From positions 310,001 through 374,000 of the forward strand of contig NZ_SJPU01000001.1 in assembly GCF_007860105.1 (NCBI RefSeq): 64,000 nucleotides of DNA, read 5' to 3'. This DNA is from Allorhodopirellula heiligendammensis (lineage in GTDB: Bacteria > Planctomycetota > Planctomycetia > Pirellulales > Pirellulaceae). Below the pieces are notes generated by a model. It searched no databases and was not told where the DNA came from. It saw nothing but the letters and a program-made list of their open reading frames with translations. This document shows positions 28,479-36,621 of this stretch, one piece after another. Both the position numbers and the translations under genes were made by a program. How positions within the stretch are numbered: the stretch's first letter is position 1; each line of letters opens with the position of its first letter.

Positions 28479-30943
28479 AGCAACCCCACTTTCTTACGAA
28501 ACCACCACTCCACCGCCAGCAGTGCCACCATGATCGCGAACATCCACCAGGACTGCCACAGCAGCGTATCAGACTCGACGATCCGCCCCCCGGAAAGCGC
28601 ATCGAGCGAGTTCAAAACTTCGTTCGCGGACGATTCGTGGACCGCGACACCGCCCCCCGACGTAGCGATTCGCTGCAGTGCAGCTTCGTCAACCGACACG
28701 CGATCAAGTTCGGTGGAACGTGGCGATACCACCCAAAACGGCATCGATGCTTGGAGCGCCGCTGCATCGTAACCGCTGGCCCGCACTCGCACGCGATATT
28801 CGCCGGCCGGCAAGGGAGCGGTTTCACCGAGGTAGGTCCGTCGTCCTGCATCGTCCAAACTGAGCGGCACCGTTGCAATCGGCTGATCATCGCGAAGCAG
28901 CACCGCATCGACAGTCGCCGCAGGCACTGACTCACCTTCATGGCGGTCGGCGTTCAGCAGTCTTACCCGAATCGTCGCGGCCTGTCCCACTCGGTAGTCA
29001 ATTTTATCCGTCCCAATTGCAACGAACGCATCGCGGACGGCATAGGGCGGCTGCATCGCCGCGGTCATCAACTGGTTCCAAAATCGCCCCTGCAGTTGAT
29101 TCTCAACTCGGTATCGCCATCGCCATGTTTGGTCCGATGCGAGATAAAAAACGCGTCCGGCTCCATACATCCGAGTGACCAACCATGGAACCTGCTTGCC
29201 TTGCGTATCGATCGCTGCGGCCCATACCTCCGCATCGGCGAGTGGCGTGACGACATCGACTACCGTCGGCGCCGGCAGGTGAGACCAAATTTCGTTGACT
29301 TTTCCTGGCAATTGCTCGTTTCTCACATCCAACAACATCACGGGATGTGATTGTCCTGCAGCGGTCGGCTCAATCGCACGAATGTTTCGTAGCGGTGCGG
29401 CGGTGGAATCAAATTGAACTGGGATCATGCCCGCCATGATGGATTGCTCGGCCAGAACTGCGAGGCGGCGGTACGAACCATCAACGACAATCAACCCGCC
29501 ACCGCCAGCGACAAACTCCGATAGCTGCTCAGCATCCTGTTCGGTCCATTGATCCGGCGGGATCTCACCGAGAATAACTGCGTCGTATCGCGACCAAGCT
29601 CGGACGGATTCCGGCAGCTCCCCAGGGTCTTCACCGCGGCGGACCTGCGGCATATCGGTACCGCGACCAAACAAGACGGTATCTACCTCCCAGGCAGGAT
29701 CTCTCGAAAACAGGTTTCTCAAGTAGCGGGTTTCCCATCGTGCTGAGCCATCGAGAATCAACAGTCGCCGATCACGGCTAGCCGCCGCAATGCGAAACTC
29801 CATGGAATCGTTGGACGCGGTTCCGTCTGCACTGATCATCGCAGACGGCTGGTTCTCCTGATTCGAAATAACCTGATCCCGTTCGCTTACCATTGACACC
29901 TGAGCTGACAATGCCAACGCCACCGTATCGCGATCAACGCCACGGAGTTCGTCCTGGTTCGCCTGCTGCATCAATGGTTCCACCGGAAAATTAAAATCAA
30001 CGGGCGAACTCCCGTCCCCAGAAACGACTACGGTGTCCGACCAAACCGTCTGCTGACCGCTCTGAATCGCAACCCGCACACTTTTGCCTTCGTACCCAAA
30101 GTGTTTGACCCATACTCGTCCGGCGACGTGTCCGTCATCAGCGACCCGCTGAGGTACATCAACGTCGACGATGCCAATGTCCGCGGGCTCGTCCACACTT
30201 CCAATCCCGATGGTGTGAACCGTCCAGCCGACATCAGCGAGGCGCGCGGCAACTTCCCCCGCGTCCGCTCGCCCAGCCGAGTCGCGCCCATCGGTGAACA
30301 GCACGACCGCTCGCGATGCTTCCTCATCATGGCGATCACTTGCAATTTCCCGGCCTACACCCTCTGCGATTGCACGGAGTGGCGAACTCAAGTCGGTACC
30401 GCCCCCATTGGCATTCTCCAGCAACGCCCGCGTGTGGTCGTCCATTTGTCGTGTCAGGTCCCGCAGATCACCCGAATGAAGGGTTGGCATCTCATCGGTC
30501 GACGACGAACTCCACGCCAAGTTCGCGGAGTCATCGAACACAACAACATCCATCAGGTGAGTGTCTCGCAGTTGTTCGATCCAGCCTTCATGTCCTGGTT
30601 GGCCGAACAACAGATCGGTTGCCCGCCGCAGCCGATCCGGCGAAACCTGCGTTTGAGAATCCTGTTCGCTCATGCTTTGCGATCGATCGACCGCCCACAC
30701 CACGCGTGCTGGATTGCCGATCACGTGACGGTGATGCCAAACAGGCCCCGCCAATAAAAAACAGGCAAGCACAACAGCGGTACCGCGCATCGCCGGCAGC
30801 AACCAAGACCAAGGTGGATCGATTTTCGCCGTTTCGCGAAGGTAGAGCAGCATCACGATCATTCCTGCGGACAATGCCCCCAGTAAGATCAGCCAAGTCG
30901 GCAGCTCAGAGGAGAATCGCAGGTTCGCAACCACGTCACTCAT
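28475..30943 (-). CDS. Membrane VWA / glutamine-amidotransferase-like protein
   Basis: An 822-residue protein with two N-terminal transmembrane helices (LPTWLILLGALSAGMIVML; AVVLACFLLAGPVW) and one at the C-terminus. In between is a von Willebrand A domain with an intact MIDAS: DRSQSMS, GGGTDLSS and FTDGRDS. Later, a class-I-amidotransferase-like Rossmann domain (RRLLILDGSARWETRYLRNLF...GGGGLIVVDG) lacks an obvious catalytic Cys. A beta-sandwich precedes the last helix. I chose the ATG at 30943, which overlaps the upstream stop as ATGA. Homologous proteins occur in planctomycete MoxR/VWA operons; I infer metal-dependent protein interaction at the membrane. Confidence 0.9.
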   Translation of the reverse strand: MSDVVANLRFSSELPTWLILLGALSAGMIVMLLYLRETAKIDPPWSWLLPAMRGTAVVLACFLLAGPVWHHRHVIGNPARVVWAVDRSQSMSEQDSQTQVSPDRLRRATDLLFGQPGHEGWIEQLRDTHLMDVVVFDDSANLAWSSSSTDEMPTLHSGDLRDLTRQMDDHTRALLENANGGGTDLSSPLRAIAEGVGREIASDRHDEEASRAVVLFTDGRDSAGRADAGEVAARLADVGWTVHTIGIGSVDEPADIGIVDVDVPQRVADDGHVAGRVWVKHFGYEGKSVRVAIQSGQQTVWSDTVVVSGDGSSPVDFNFPVEPLMQQANQDELRGVDRDTVALALSAQVSMVSERDQVISNQENQPSAMISADGTASNDSMEFRIAAASRDRRLLILDGSARWETRYLRNLFSRDPAWEVDTVLFGRGTDMPQVRRGEDPGELPESVRAWSRYDAVILGEIPPDQWTEQDAEQLSEFVAGGGGLIVVDGSYRRLAVLAEQSIMAGMIPVQFDSTAAPLRNIRAIEPTAAGQSHPVMLLDVRNEQLPGKVNEIWSHLPAPTVVDVVTPLADAEVWAAAIDTQGKQVPWLVTRMYGAGRVFYLASDQTWRWRYRVENQLQGRFWNQLMTAAMQPPYAVRDAFVAIGTDKIDYRVGQAATIRVRLLNADRHEGESVPAATVDAVLLRDDQPIATVPLSLDDAGRRTYLGETAPLPAGEYRVRVRASGYDAAALQASMPFWVVSPRSTELDRVSVDEAALQRIATSGGGVAVHESSANEVLNSLDALSGGRIVESDTLLWQSWWMFAIMVALLAVEWWFRKKVGLL

Positions 30944-33393
30944 GTCGTTGCCTGGGCGTGAGAACGTGAAAAACGATTGGCCGATCGAGTCACCCCGAAC
31001 TGCTGCCACATCACCTCAACAATCATCACCACCAACAGCAACCACAGCAGCGGTCGCCAAACCTCGACGCCAAACCGATCCCGCGTCGTGGCGGCAACAA
31101 GAGAATCTGCATCACTGAAAAGATTCGCCCCCATCCGCTCAGTGCACTCCGTAAGCAACTCCGGTGCAACGCTGCGCAGTGTCGACTCCTCCGCCGGAAC
31201 CTCAACTACTCGAACCTGCGGCATGACCAACGGATCTGCTGCTCGATGGATCGGAACAGACGCCTCCACGGTGTCCTTACCGGAGTCGTTACTGGAGTTC
31301 TCCATATCGCCGACGCGGACATGCTCAAATCGATAGGCACCGACTTGCTGCGTGTCTGTGAATACGAGTGGAGCTCGAGCAGCGACCGATAGCGTTTGAG
31401 TACTTTTCCCGGGCATGGAAACTTCCCACACTCTCGCATCCGACTCATCGAAACGGCCAACGGGAACAATCACCATCGCGGTGCCAGGCAGCACGTCGCC
31501 TGGACAATCCGAGCCGACCATCTCCATCACGAGTTCCTGCATCATCGGGAGGAATACCGGTCGCAGTGGCAAGTTGGACCACGCCGTGTCGCAAGGGATG
31601 GCAAACTGCACCACCCGCCCGCTGGTTGATACTCGATCCGGTCCAGCCTCATCCCAGTCCGTTCCAGGCGCAATGGTTTTCGCAACGACCAGGGGCGCCC
31701 CCACATCGGTGTGAAGCCAAATCGACACTGATTTGTCGTGCGGCGTAATCGTGCGCAGTCGTTTGACGTCCACCGAATCGAATAGAGAATCCTCGGCATC
31801 GCCGAGCGATCGCCAAACCGCCAGCTTCGCTCCCGGTGGTTCGATTCGATAAAGCCTCTCCCCGGCACTTGTGACTTGCTGCGGTGAGGCAGGTAACCAC
31901 GGGCACTCTGACCACGCCGAGGAGTCAACCTGATCTCCATCGAAAAACAGCACCCGTCCGCCAGCTGCGAGATAGTGATCGAGCAGATCCGTTCCATTGG
32001 GTAGGGAAGGTGGGCGTTTAACGTTGGCCAGCACGATCAGATCCGGGAATCCTTCTCCCGTCTCGTCAGCGATCGGTGACTCCGCTGCAATCATGGGCTC
32101 AAGAGTCTTCACCAAGGTCCTCTCTGACATCACCTGGGTTGAAACGAGATCCTGTTGGGCGATCGCGAGATGACGTGGCCCCCGAGTGCTCGAGCCTGGC
32201 CCCCGAGTGCTCGAGCTTGGCTCCCGAAAGCTCGAGCCTGCACGGCGAACAGCAGATTGAAACGCGAAGGGACTGAGTGCGACCTTGAGAAAATCTGTTT
32301 CACTGTGCAGTGGCTGCCGCGATGGTTGACCATCGACCAACCAAACACGGACGGGGCTCGACACCTCGATCGCCCACTCACGCCGATTGTCGGCGGCAAT
32401 TGCGTCGGCGTGCTCAATCGACAATCCCACACTCGCCCCTCCTGGCTTCTCGAACGTGGTTTGCCAATTTAACTTTGTCGTGCCGTGAGGCTCGATCGAA
32501 ACCGTCTGGGTGTGGAGCACACGCCCGTCCACCATCCAACCCGCCCGCAGATGAGTGACAGGCAATTCCGAGTCATTGCGGATCGATGCTGTCAGCAATA
32601 CCGATTGACCAACAAGAATTGCGGCGGCGTCAGTGGATACCGACTCGACGAGCACATTTGCGAGCGTACTGGAATCCGCATCTGTTTCGGTGACATCTAA
32701 AAAATCAACTTGCGGCCGTGGCTCAAACCCGGCCAATCGCTCGTCGAGATGATCGATTACCTCCAACACCAGCGAGTGATTATCGACGCTGGATCCTGCG
32801 AACGTGTTCTCCTGAAAATCGGACACTAGCACGATGCGACGGTAGGGGTGCGCCGCATCGCGACACGCGTCGACGGCGGCCTGCAATGCTACAGATAGAC
32901 TCATCGGTGGGCCATCAAAGCGGAGGTCGCGAATCATCTCGCGAGCGTCGCGGGGCGATCCACGCCTGGGTGCTGACACCAATTGGCTGCTCGACATGAG
33001 GATGACTTCGTCGCGCCGGGACATCGAATCAAGTAACGCGTTTGCAGACTCCACGGCCCGCACCGAGCGGCTTGTGGCCGACATGGACCGGCTATCGTCA
33101 ATCATCAAGATCAATGACACCGGCGCCTGCCCCGCCAGCGAACGGCCGCCGATCGATGAGAGCAGCGGCCGTGCCATCGCGAGTGCCAACAAAATCGGAA
33201 TAGCACAACGCAGTGCCAACAGGATCCATTGGTGCCACTGCATCCTTCGACGATTGGCATTGACAACGTCTTGCAACAGAAACATCGCCCCCCAATCGAG
33301 CGTGCGGAAGCGACTGCGAAACAATAAATGTATGGCCAGCGGCACGACAAACGCCGCCGCGCCTAATGCCATCGCTGCATTGATAAAGCTCAT
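30940..33393 (-). CDS. BatA/VWA-domain membrane protein with in-frame 7-residue repeats
   Basis: An 817-residue protein that begins with the BatA N-terminal hairpin (MSFINAAMALGAAAFVVPLAIHLL...F.TLDWGAMFLL). A second helix (LALRCAIPILLALAMARPL) and a VWA domain with MIDAS DDSRSMS follow. A large periplasmic region comes next, and a last helix (LLWLLLVVMIVEVMW) sits near the C-terminus. Residues 386-406 are three tandem 7-residue units (GSS[FT]R.P), encoded by a 21-bp DNA repeat. The ATG at 33393 overlaps the upstream DUF58 stop by 4 bp; 32 codons upstream are open but non-homologous. BatA proteins act with MoxR ATPases and other VWA proteins. Confidence 0.9.
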   Translation of the reverse strand: MSFINAAMALGAAAFVVPLAIHLLFRSRFRTLDWGAMFLLQDVVNANRRRMQWHQWILLALRCAIPILLALAMARPLLSSIGGRSLAGQAPVSLILMIDDSRSMSATSRSVRAVESANALLDSMSRRDEVILMSSSQLVSAPRRGSPRDAREMIRDLRFDGPPMSLSVALQAAVDACRDAAHPYRRIVLVSDFQENTFAGSSVDNHSLVLEVIDHLDERLAGFEPRPQVDFLDVTETDADSSTLANVLVESVSTDAAAILVGQSVLLTASIRNDSELPVTHLRAGWMVDGRVLHTQTVSIEPHGTTKLNWQTTFEKPGGASVGLSIEHADAIAADNRREWAIEVSSPVRVWLVDGQPSRQPLHSETDFLKVALSPFAFQSAVRRAGSSFREPSSSTRGPGSSTRGPRHLAIAQQDLVSTQVMSERTLVKTLEPMIAAESPIADETGEGFPDLIVLANVKRPPSLPNGTDLLDHYLAAGGRVLFFDGDQVDSSAWSECPWLPASPQQVTSAGERLYRIEPPGAKLAVWRSLGDAEDSLFDSVDVKRLRTITPHDKSVSIWLHTDVGAPLVVAKTIAPGTDWDEAGPDRVSTSGRVVQFAIPCDTAWSNLPLRPVFLPMMQELVMEMVGSDCPGDVLPGTAMVIVPVGRFDESDARVWEVSMPGKSTQTLSVAARAPLVFTDTQQVGAYRFEHVRVGDMENSSNDSGKDTVEASVPIHRAADPLVMPQVRVVEVPAEESTLRSVAPELLTECTERMGANLFSDADSLVAATTRDRFGVEVWRPLLWLLLVVMIVEVMWQQFGVTRSANRFSRSHAQATT
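32176..32238. repeat. In-frame tandem array, 21-bp unit, three copies, inside the BatA gene
   Basis: Units at 32176-32196, 32197-32217 and 32218-32238; the first two differ by a single base and the third is diverged. Each unit contains a CTCGAG palindrome. Being a multiple of three, the array keeps the reading frame and encodes repeats of about GSSTRGP. Confidence 0.9.
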
Positions 33394-34415
33394 GGCATGT
33401 CCTCCAGAACCGTGCGGCGATGAATCACATCGCCTGCCGCTCCGGAGACCGGGCCTGCCATACGAAGTGTGATGAACCGTGACAGACAATCCACCAGCGG
33501 CAGGTCCGTGCTGATCAACAGGTGGTCGACATGATTGCGGCGACAGGCAGCAGCGATCATGTCATTGTGGCGATGCAACGACTCCAGATATCGTGTGCGA
33601 ATTTGGCGAGCATCAATCACCTCATGTCGCTCGTCCCGTTCAAGATCACGAAAGTCAATCCGTTCGTCAAAGGGAAAATCTAACTCGTCGGGATCGACTA
33701 CCTGCAGGAACACGACGTCCTGCCGCCCACCCCTGAGCAGCGTCAGCGACCGGCCGAGCGATTCGACGTCACCAAAGCCGTCGGAAATTAAAACGACCAA
33801 CCCCCGCCGCGGCAACTTGACCGATGCTTGCCGCAACACCGTGCCTAAATCCGTCTCACCGCCCCGCTGTGACTGTGCCAGTGAGTTCAAAATCACGTTC
33901 AGGTGTGAGGGCAACATGCGCGGCGGTACATAGTCGCGGACTTTGGCGTCAAAGGTCATCACCCCAACAGAATCTTGATTGGAAAGCATCAAGTACGCAA
34001 ACGCCGCGGCTAGACCTGTCGCATACTCTTGCTTCGTACCATCCCACCACGAGGGCGGTGGCGGGGACGTGGTACTCGACGCGTTTTCCTGCGCGTTGTG
34101 ACTGACTGATCGTGCACGCTCGCCCCCGTAGGCCATGCTACCGCTCTGATCGACCAATAGCATGCAACGTAGATTCGTTTCCTCCTCAAACTCACGAATA
34201 TACAATCGGTCACTTTTACCGAAGGCTTTCCAATCGATATTTTTCAGTTCGTCGCCCGGCACGTAGGGCCGATGCTCTTTGAACTCCACGCTAGAGCCTT
34301 TATGCGGAGATCGATGCCGTCCCACCGCTAGCCCCTCAACCGCTTGGCGGGCAACCAAACGCAATGATTCGATGCGTGAGACATCGCGGGCGCGAAACAA
34401 ATCAGCAAGTCGCAT
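33390..34415 (-). CDS. DUF58 / VWA-like protein
   Basis: A 341-residue cytosolic protein of the DUF58 family. The DUF58 core reads GRHRSPHKGSSVEFKEHRPYVPGDELKNIDWKAFGK...LYIREFEEE. It is followed by a VWA-type strand and metal site, LLVDQSGSMAYGG (DxSxS). A run of Ser, Pro and Thr (about residues 110-125) looks like a loop insertion. DUF58 proteins partner with MoxR AAA+ ATPases, but here no MoxR gene precedes it; the next gene upstream is on the opposite strand. It is therefore probably the first gene of the operon, with its promoter between 34416 and 34695. It overlaps the BatA gene by 4 bp. Confidence 0.93.
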   Translation of the reverse strand: MRLADLFRARDVSRIESLRLVARQAVEGLAVGRHRSPHKGSSVEFKEHRPYVPGDELKNIDWKAFGKSDRLYIREFEEETNLRCMLLVDQSGSMAYGGERARSVSHNAQENASSTTSPPPPSWWDGTKQEYATGLAAAFAYLMLSNQDSVGVMTFDAKVRDYVPPRMLPSHLNVILNSLAQSQRGGETDLGTVLRQASVKLPRRGLVVLISDGFGDVESLGRSLTLLRGGRQDVVFLQVVDPDELDFPFDERIDFRDLERDERHEVIDARQIRTRYLESLHRHNDMIAAACRRNHVDHLLISTDLPLVDCLSRFITLRMAGPVSGAAGDVIHRRTVLEDMP

Positions 34416-34695
34416 GGAGGTAGGATCCGAGACGGGAGAGCAAAAGCTGGCAACCGCCTAGTCTAGCCCACCCGATCACCGCAGTCACGCGTTCGCGTAT
34501 GTGGCGACCGCCCCCCGCTCGTTGAAATGCGACGGTTTCCGACTGTCCCCCTGCCAATGCGTCCCCCTGCCAATGCAGGATAGAGCGTTTACAGTAAGTA
34601 GTCGATCGAACCAGCCTTGCGGCGTCTTTCCCCCTAACATCGATCGGTGGTTTCTTGTGCCCCTCTCCACTTGTGCCCCTCTCCATTTGAGTTCG
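34416..34695. other. Divergent promoter region with two 16-bp duplications
   Basis: This stretch separates the VWA operon from the endonuclease gene. It contains two exact or near-exact tandem duplications of 16 bp: GTCCCCCTGCCAATGC at 34545-34560 and 34561-34576, and TTGTGCCCCTCTCCAC at 34654-34669, repeated at 34670-34685 with one change. No gene is supported. Confidence 0.75.
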
Positions 34696-35478
34696 ATGAT
34701 GAAAATTGCTTTGCTCACCCTCTCCGTCCTATTCGCCACAGCAAGTACTTACGCCGCTGAACCGATCTCCCTGCGTGTACTCAGCTACAACATTCATCAT
34801 GGTGAAGGTGTCGATGGTTCGCTCGACCTACCAAGGATTGCCAGCGTAATTCGCTCTGTCGAGCCTGACTTAGTGGCTCTCCAGGAGGTCGATCAGAAAG
34901 TGAATCGATCCGGTGACGTCGACCAACCTGCCGAGCTAGCAAGATTGACTGACATGCATGTGGTGTTTGGCGGCAACATCGAACTGCAAGGCGGTCACTA
35001 CGGCAACGCGATTCTTTCGAGATTCCCCATCACAAAATTCAGCAATCATCCCCTGCCGAACGTAGACGAGGGTGAGCCGCGAGGTGTGATGATGGCGACG
35101 ATCTCGGCACCCAAACTCGACTCATCGCTGCGCCTCTTGGCGACTCATCTAGACCATCGGCGTAGTGATGTCGCCCGCGTGCAATCTGCCAAGTTTATCA
35201 ATGGTTTGGTCAAGTCGGATTCATCCCCGGCGGTCTTGATGGGAGACATGAATGACGTCATTGGCAGCGCCACAATCTCTCGCTTCGATCAAGTTTGGAA
35301 ACGAACGAACGAGAAACCAATGCCGACGATTCCAGTGGGGCAACCAACCCGGCAAATTGATTTCATTTTGTTTCATCCTGCAGAACGTTGGCAGGTGGTG
35401 GAAACCCAGGTGCTCGACGAAGCCGTCGCGTCCGACCACCGAGCCATTTTCAGCGTACTCGAACTCCGCAGCGAATGA
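34696..35478 (+). CDS. Secreted endonuclease/exonuclease/phosphatase-family protein
   Basis: A 260-residue protein with a signal peptide (MKIALLTLSVLFATASTYA) followed by the EEP fold shared by DNase I, AP endonuclease and inositol phosphatases. Conserved elements are LSYNIHHGEG, LVALQEVD with the metal Glu, GNAILSRFPI, LLATHLDH, VLMGDMND and the terminal SDHRAIF. All catalytic residues appear intact. The substrate cannot be told; secreted planctomycete members may be nucleases or phosphodiesterases. Two ATGs occur in a row (34696 and 34699); either gives a good signal peptide. The long upstream open frame does not look like protein of this family. Confidence 0.9.
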   Translation: MMKIALLTLSVLFATASTYAAEPISLRVLSYNIHHGEGVDGSLDLPRIASVIRSVEPDLVALQEVDQKVNRSGDVDQPAELARLTDMHVVFGGNIELQGGHYGNAILSRFPITKFSNHPLPNVDEGEPRGVMMATISAPKLDSSLRLLATHLDHRRSDVARVQSAKFINGLVKSDSSPAVLMGDMNDVIGSATISRFDQVWKRTNEKPMPTIPVGQPTRQIDFILFHPAERWQVVETQVLDEAVASDHRAIFSVLELRSE

Positions 35479-35571
35479 AGGCAGCGAGCAAACGACGGCA
35501 TGCTCCCCCGAAACGCGTTGCTTGGACTACCGACTCCATTGTCCTGGGAAATCCAGTACCGGTGACAGGAT

Positions 35572-35690
35572 CTCTTGCCCAGCAGGGCCTCTTGTACAAC
35601 AAGGCCTCGCGACCAGCAGGACCTCGCGACCAGCAGGACCTCGCGACCAGCAGGTCCTCGTGACCAGCAGGTCCTCGCGCCTAGCTGGCA
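35572..35690. repeat. Tandem array, 17-bp unit, about seven copies
   Basis: Units start at 35572, 35589, 35606, 35623, 35640, 35657 and 35674. The central consensus is CTCGCGACCAGCAGGAC or ...GGTC. Outer copies have diverged but keep the 17-bp period. Several variants keep a short inverted repeat within the unit: GCCC-AGCA-GGGC in copy 1, CTTG-TACAA-CAAG in copy 2 and GACC-AGCA-GGTC in copies 5 and 6. Confidence 0.9.
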
Positions 35691-35863
35691 TTCTTGGCAG
35701 AGCGGTCAATGGGTGCGGATGCAACGAGCATGCGTTCCGAGTGCGGACCGCGGGGGCGATGGCAGACACGGGCACTCAGATCCTTCCGTGAGCGCATGAT
35801 ACGAATGTAGAAATGCCCGCCGAGACACTCATCAGGTGGCCCATGAATCGAGCCCCTCAACGA

Positions 35864-35888
35864 AAACGGCAGCCCAGGGCTGCCGTTT
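35864..35888. terminator. Perfect hairpin between convergent genes, probable bidirectional terminator
   Basis: A 12-bp perfect inverted repeat (AAACGGCAGCCC with its complement, centred on one A) lies between the endonuclease and lipoprotein genes, whose 3' ends face each other. The stem ends in A and T triplets on either side, fitting a bidirectional terminator. Confidence 0.6.
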
Positions 35889-36030
35889 CGACCTCAAACT
35901 TGTTCGGTGCGTGATATGGAGTTCATCCTCTTTCGTTCTACCGCCCCGCCGCTCGTCGTTGACACTGACAACCGGAAGACGGCGACGACTCGTTAAACCG
36001 TTCGGATACACTCCCTTCCACGGCCGGTCA

Positions 36031-36522
36031 TTATAACTTGGGCAACTGCTTTTTCACCGCTGCACCAACATCAACAATTTTGACCGAATCGTCTTCGGCG
36101 GTGACAGAGATGGTACTTGGAGTCTTTTGCTGAGACTGATAGGCCAGGTCGACCAATTGAAACGTTTTCCCTTCGACAGCACCGGATGGATCGTCGCTGG
36201 CGGTGGCCGGAGTATCGGATTGCAACTTGCTGACGGTAACCCTGTACTCGCCCAGCGGTGCTCCGCTGTATTTCCCATTGGTTTGAATGGCAGCCTCACC
36301 GTTGTCGTCAGTGGTACCACCTAGGGCCCAAGGATTCGTGGCGTCGTTCGGTATCAAGCGGACACTGGCGCCGGCCAACGGGCTTCCGGACTGCAACACT
36401 TTGACGACCAAGGGCTGCAGGTCGGGCAACCCTTCAGGACGGTCGTCTGTCGAACAGCCAGACGTTATGCATAGGAGCAGGGTGAGGTAAGAGAATAAAC
36501 GAAACGAGACGGACATGTTCAT
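36031..36522 (-). CDS. Lipoprotein with carboxypeptidase-regulatory/transthyretin-like domain
   Basis: A 163-residue lipoprotein: the signal peptide ends in the lipobox LCITSGC, so Cys is the likely acylation site. One small beta-sandwich follows (VVKVLQSGSPLAGASVRLIPN...GGTTDDNGEAAIQTNG...PLGEYRVTVSK), the typical prealbumin-like carboxypeptidase regulatory fold. This gene type often follows DUF1559 genes in planctomycetes, as here: the DUF1559 gene lies about 100 bp upstream on the same strand. A role in surface attachment or as a pseudopilin partner is inference. Confidence 0.88.
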   Translation of the reverse strand: MNMSVSFRLFSYLTLLLCITSGCSTDDRPEGLPDLQPLVVKVLQSGSPLAGASVRLIPNDATNPWALGGTTDDNGEAAIQTNGKYSGAPLGEYRVTVSKLQSDTPATASDDPSGAVEGKTFQLVDLAYQSQQKTPSTISVTAEDDSVKIVDVGAAVKKQLPKL

Positions 36523-36621
36523 GGATGTTAGGAGGATGTATTGAGAGTTTGAGTTTTAAGATGAGAGGCTTGATCGCGTTGGTCCAACCAACGCGACCAA
36601 GCCGAGCGACTGGCCGCAGGT

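Larger units (their letters stand above)
35479..36030. other. Non-coding gap between convergent genes
   Basis: No gene is supported. The stretch holds a 17-bp-unit tandem array (35572-35690) and a terminator-like perfect hairpin (35864-35888), both listed separately. Confidence 0.7.

Noticed and set aside
35572-35690. CRISPR array
   Set aside because: Units are only 17 bp and directly adjacent with no spacers; no cas genes are present.
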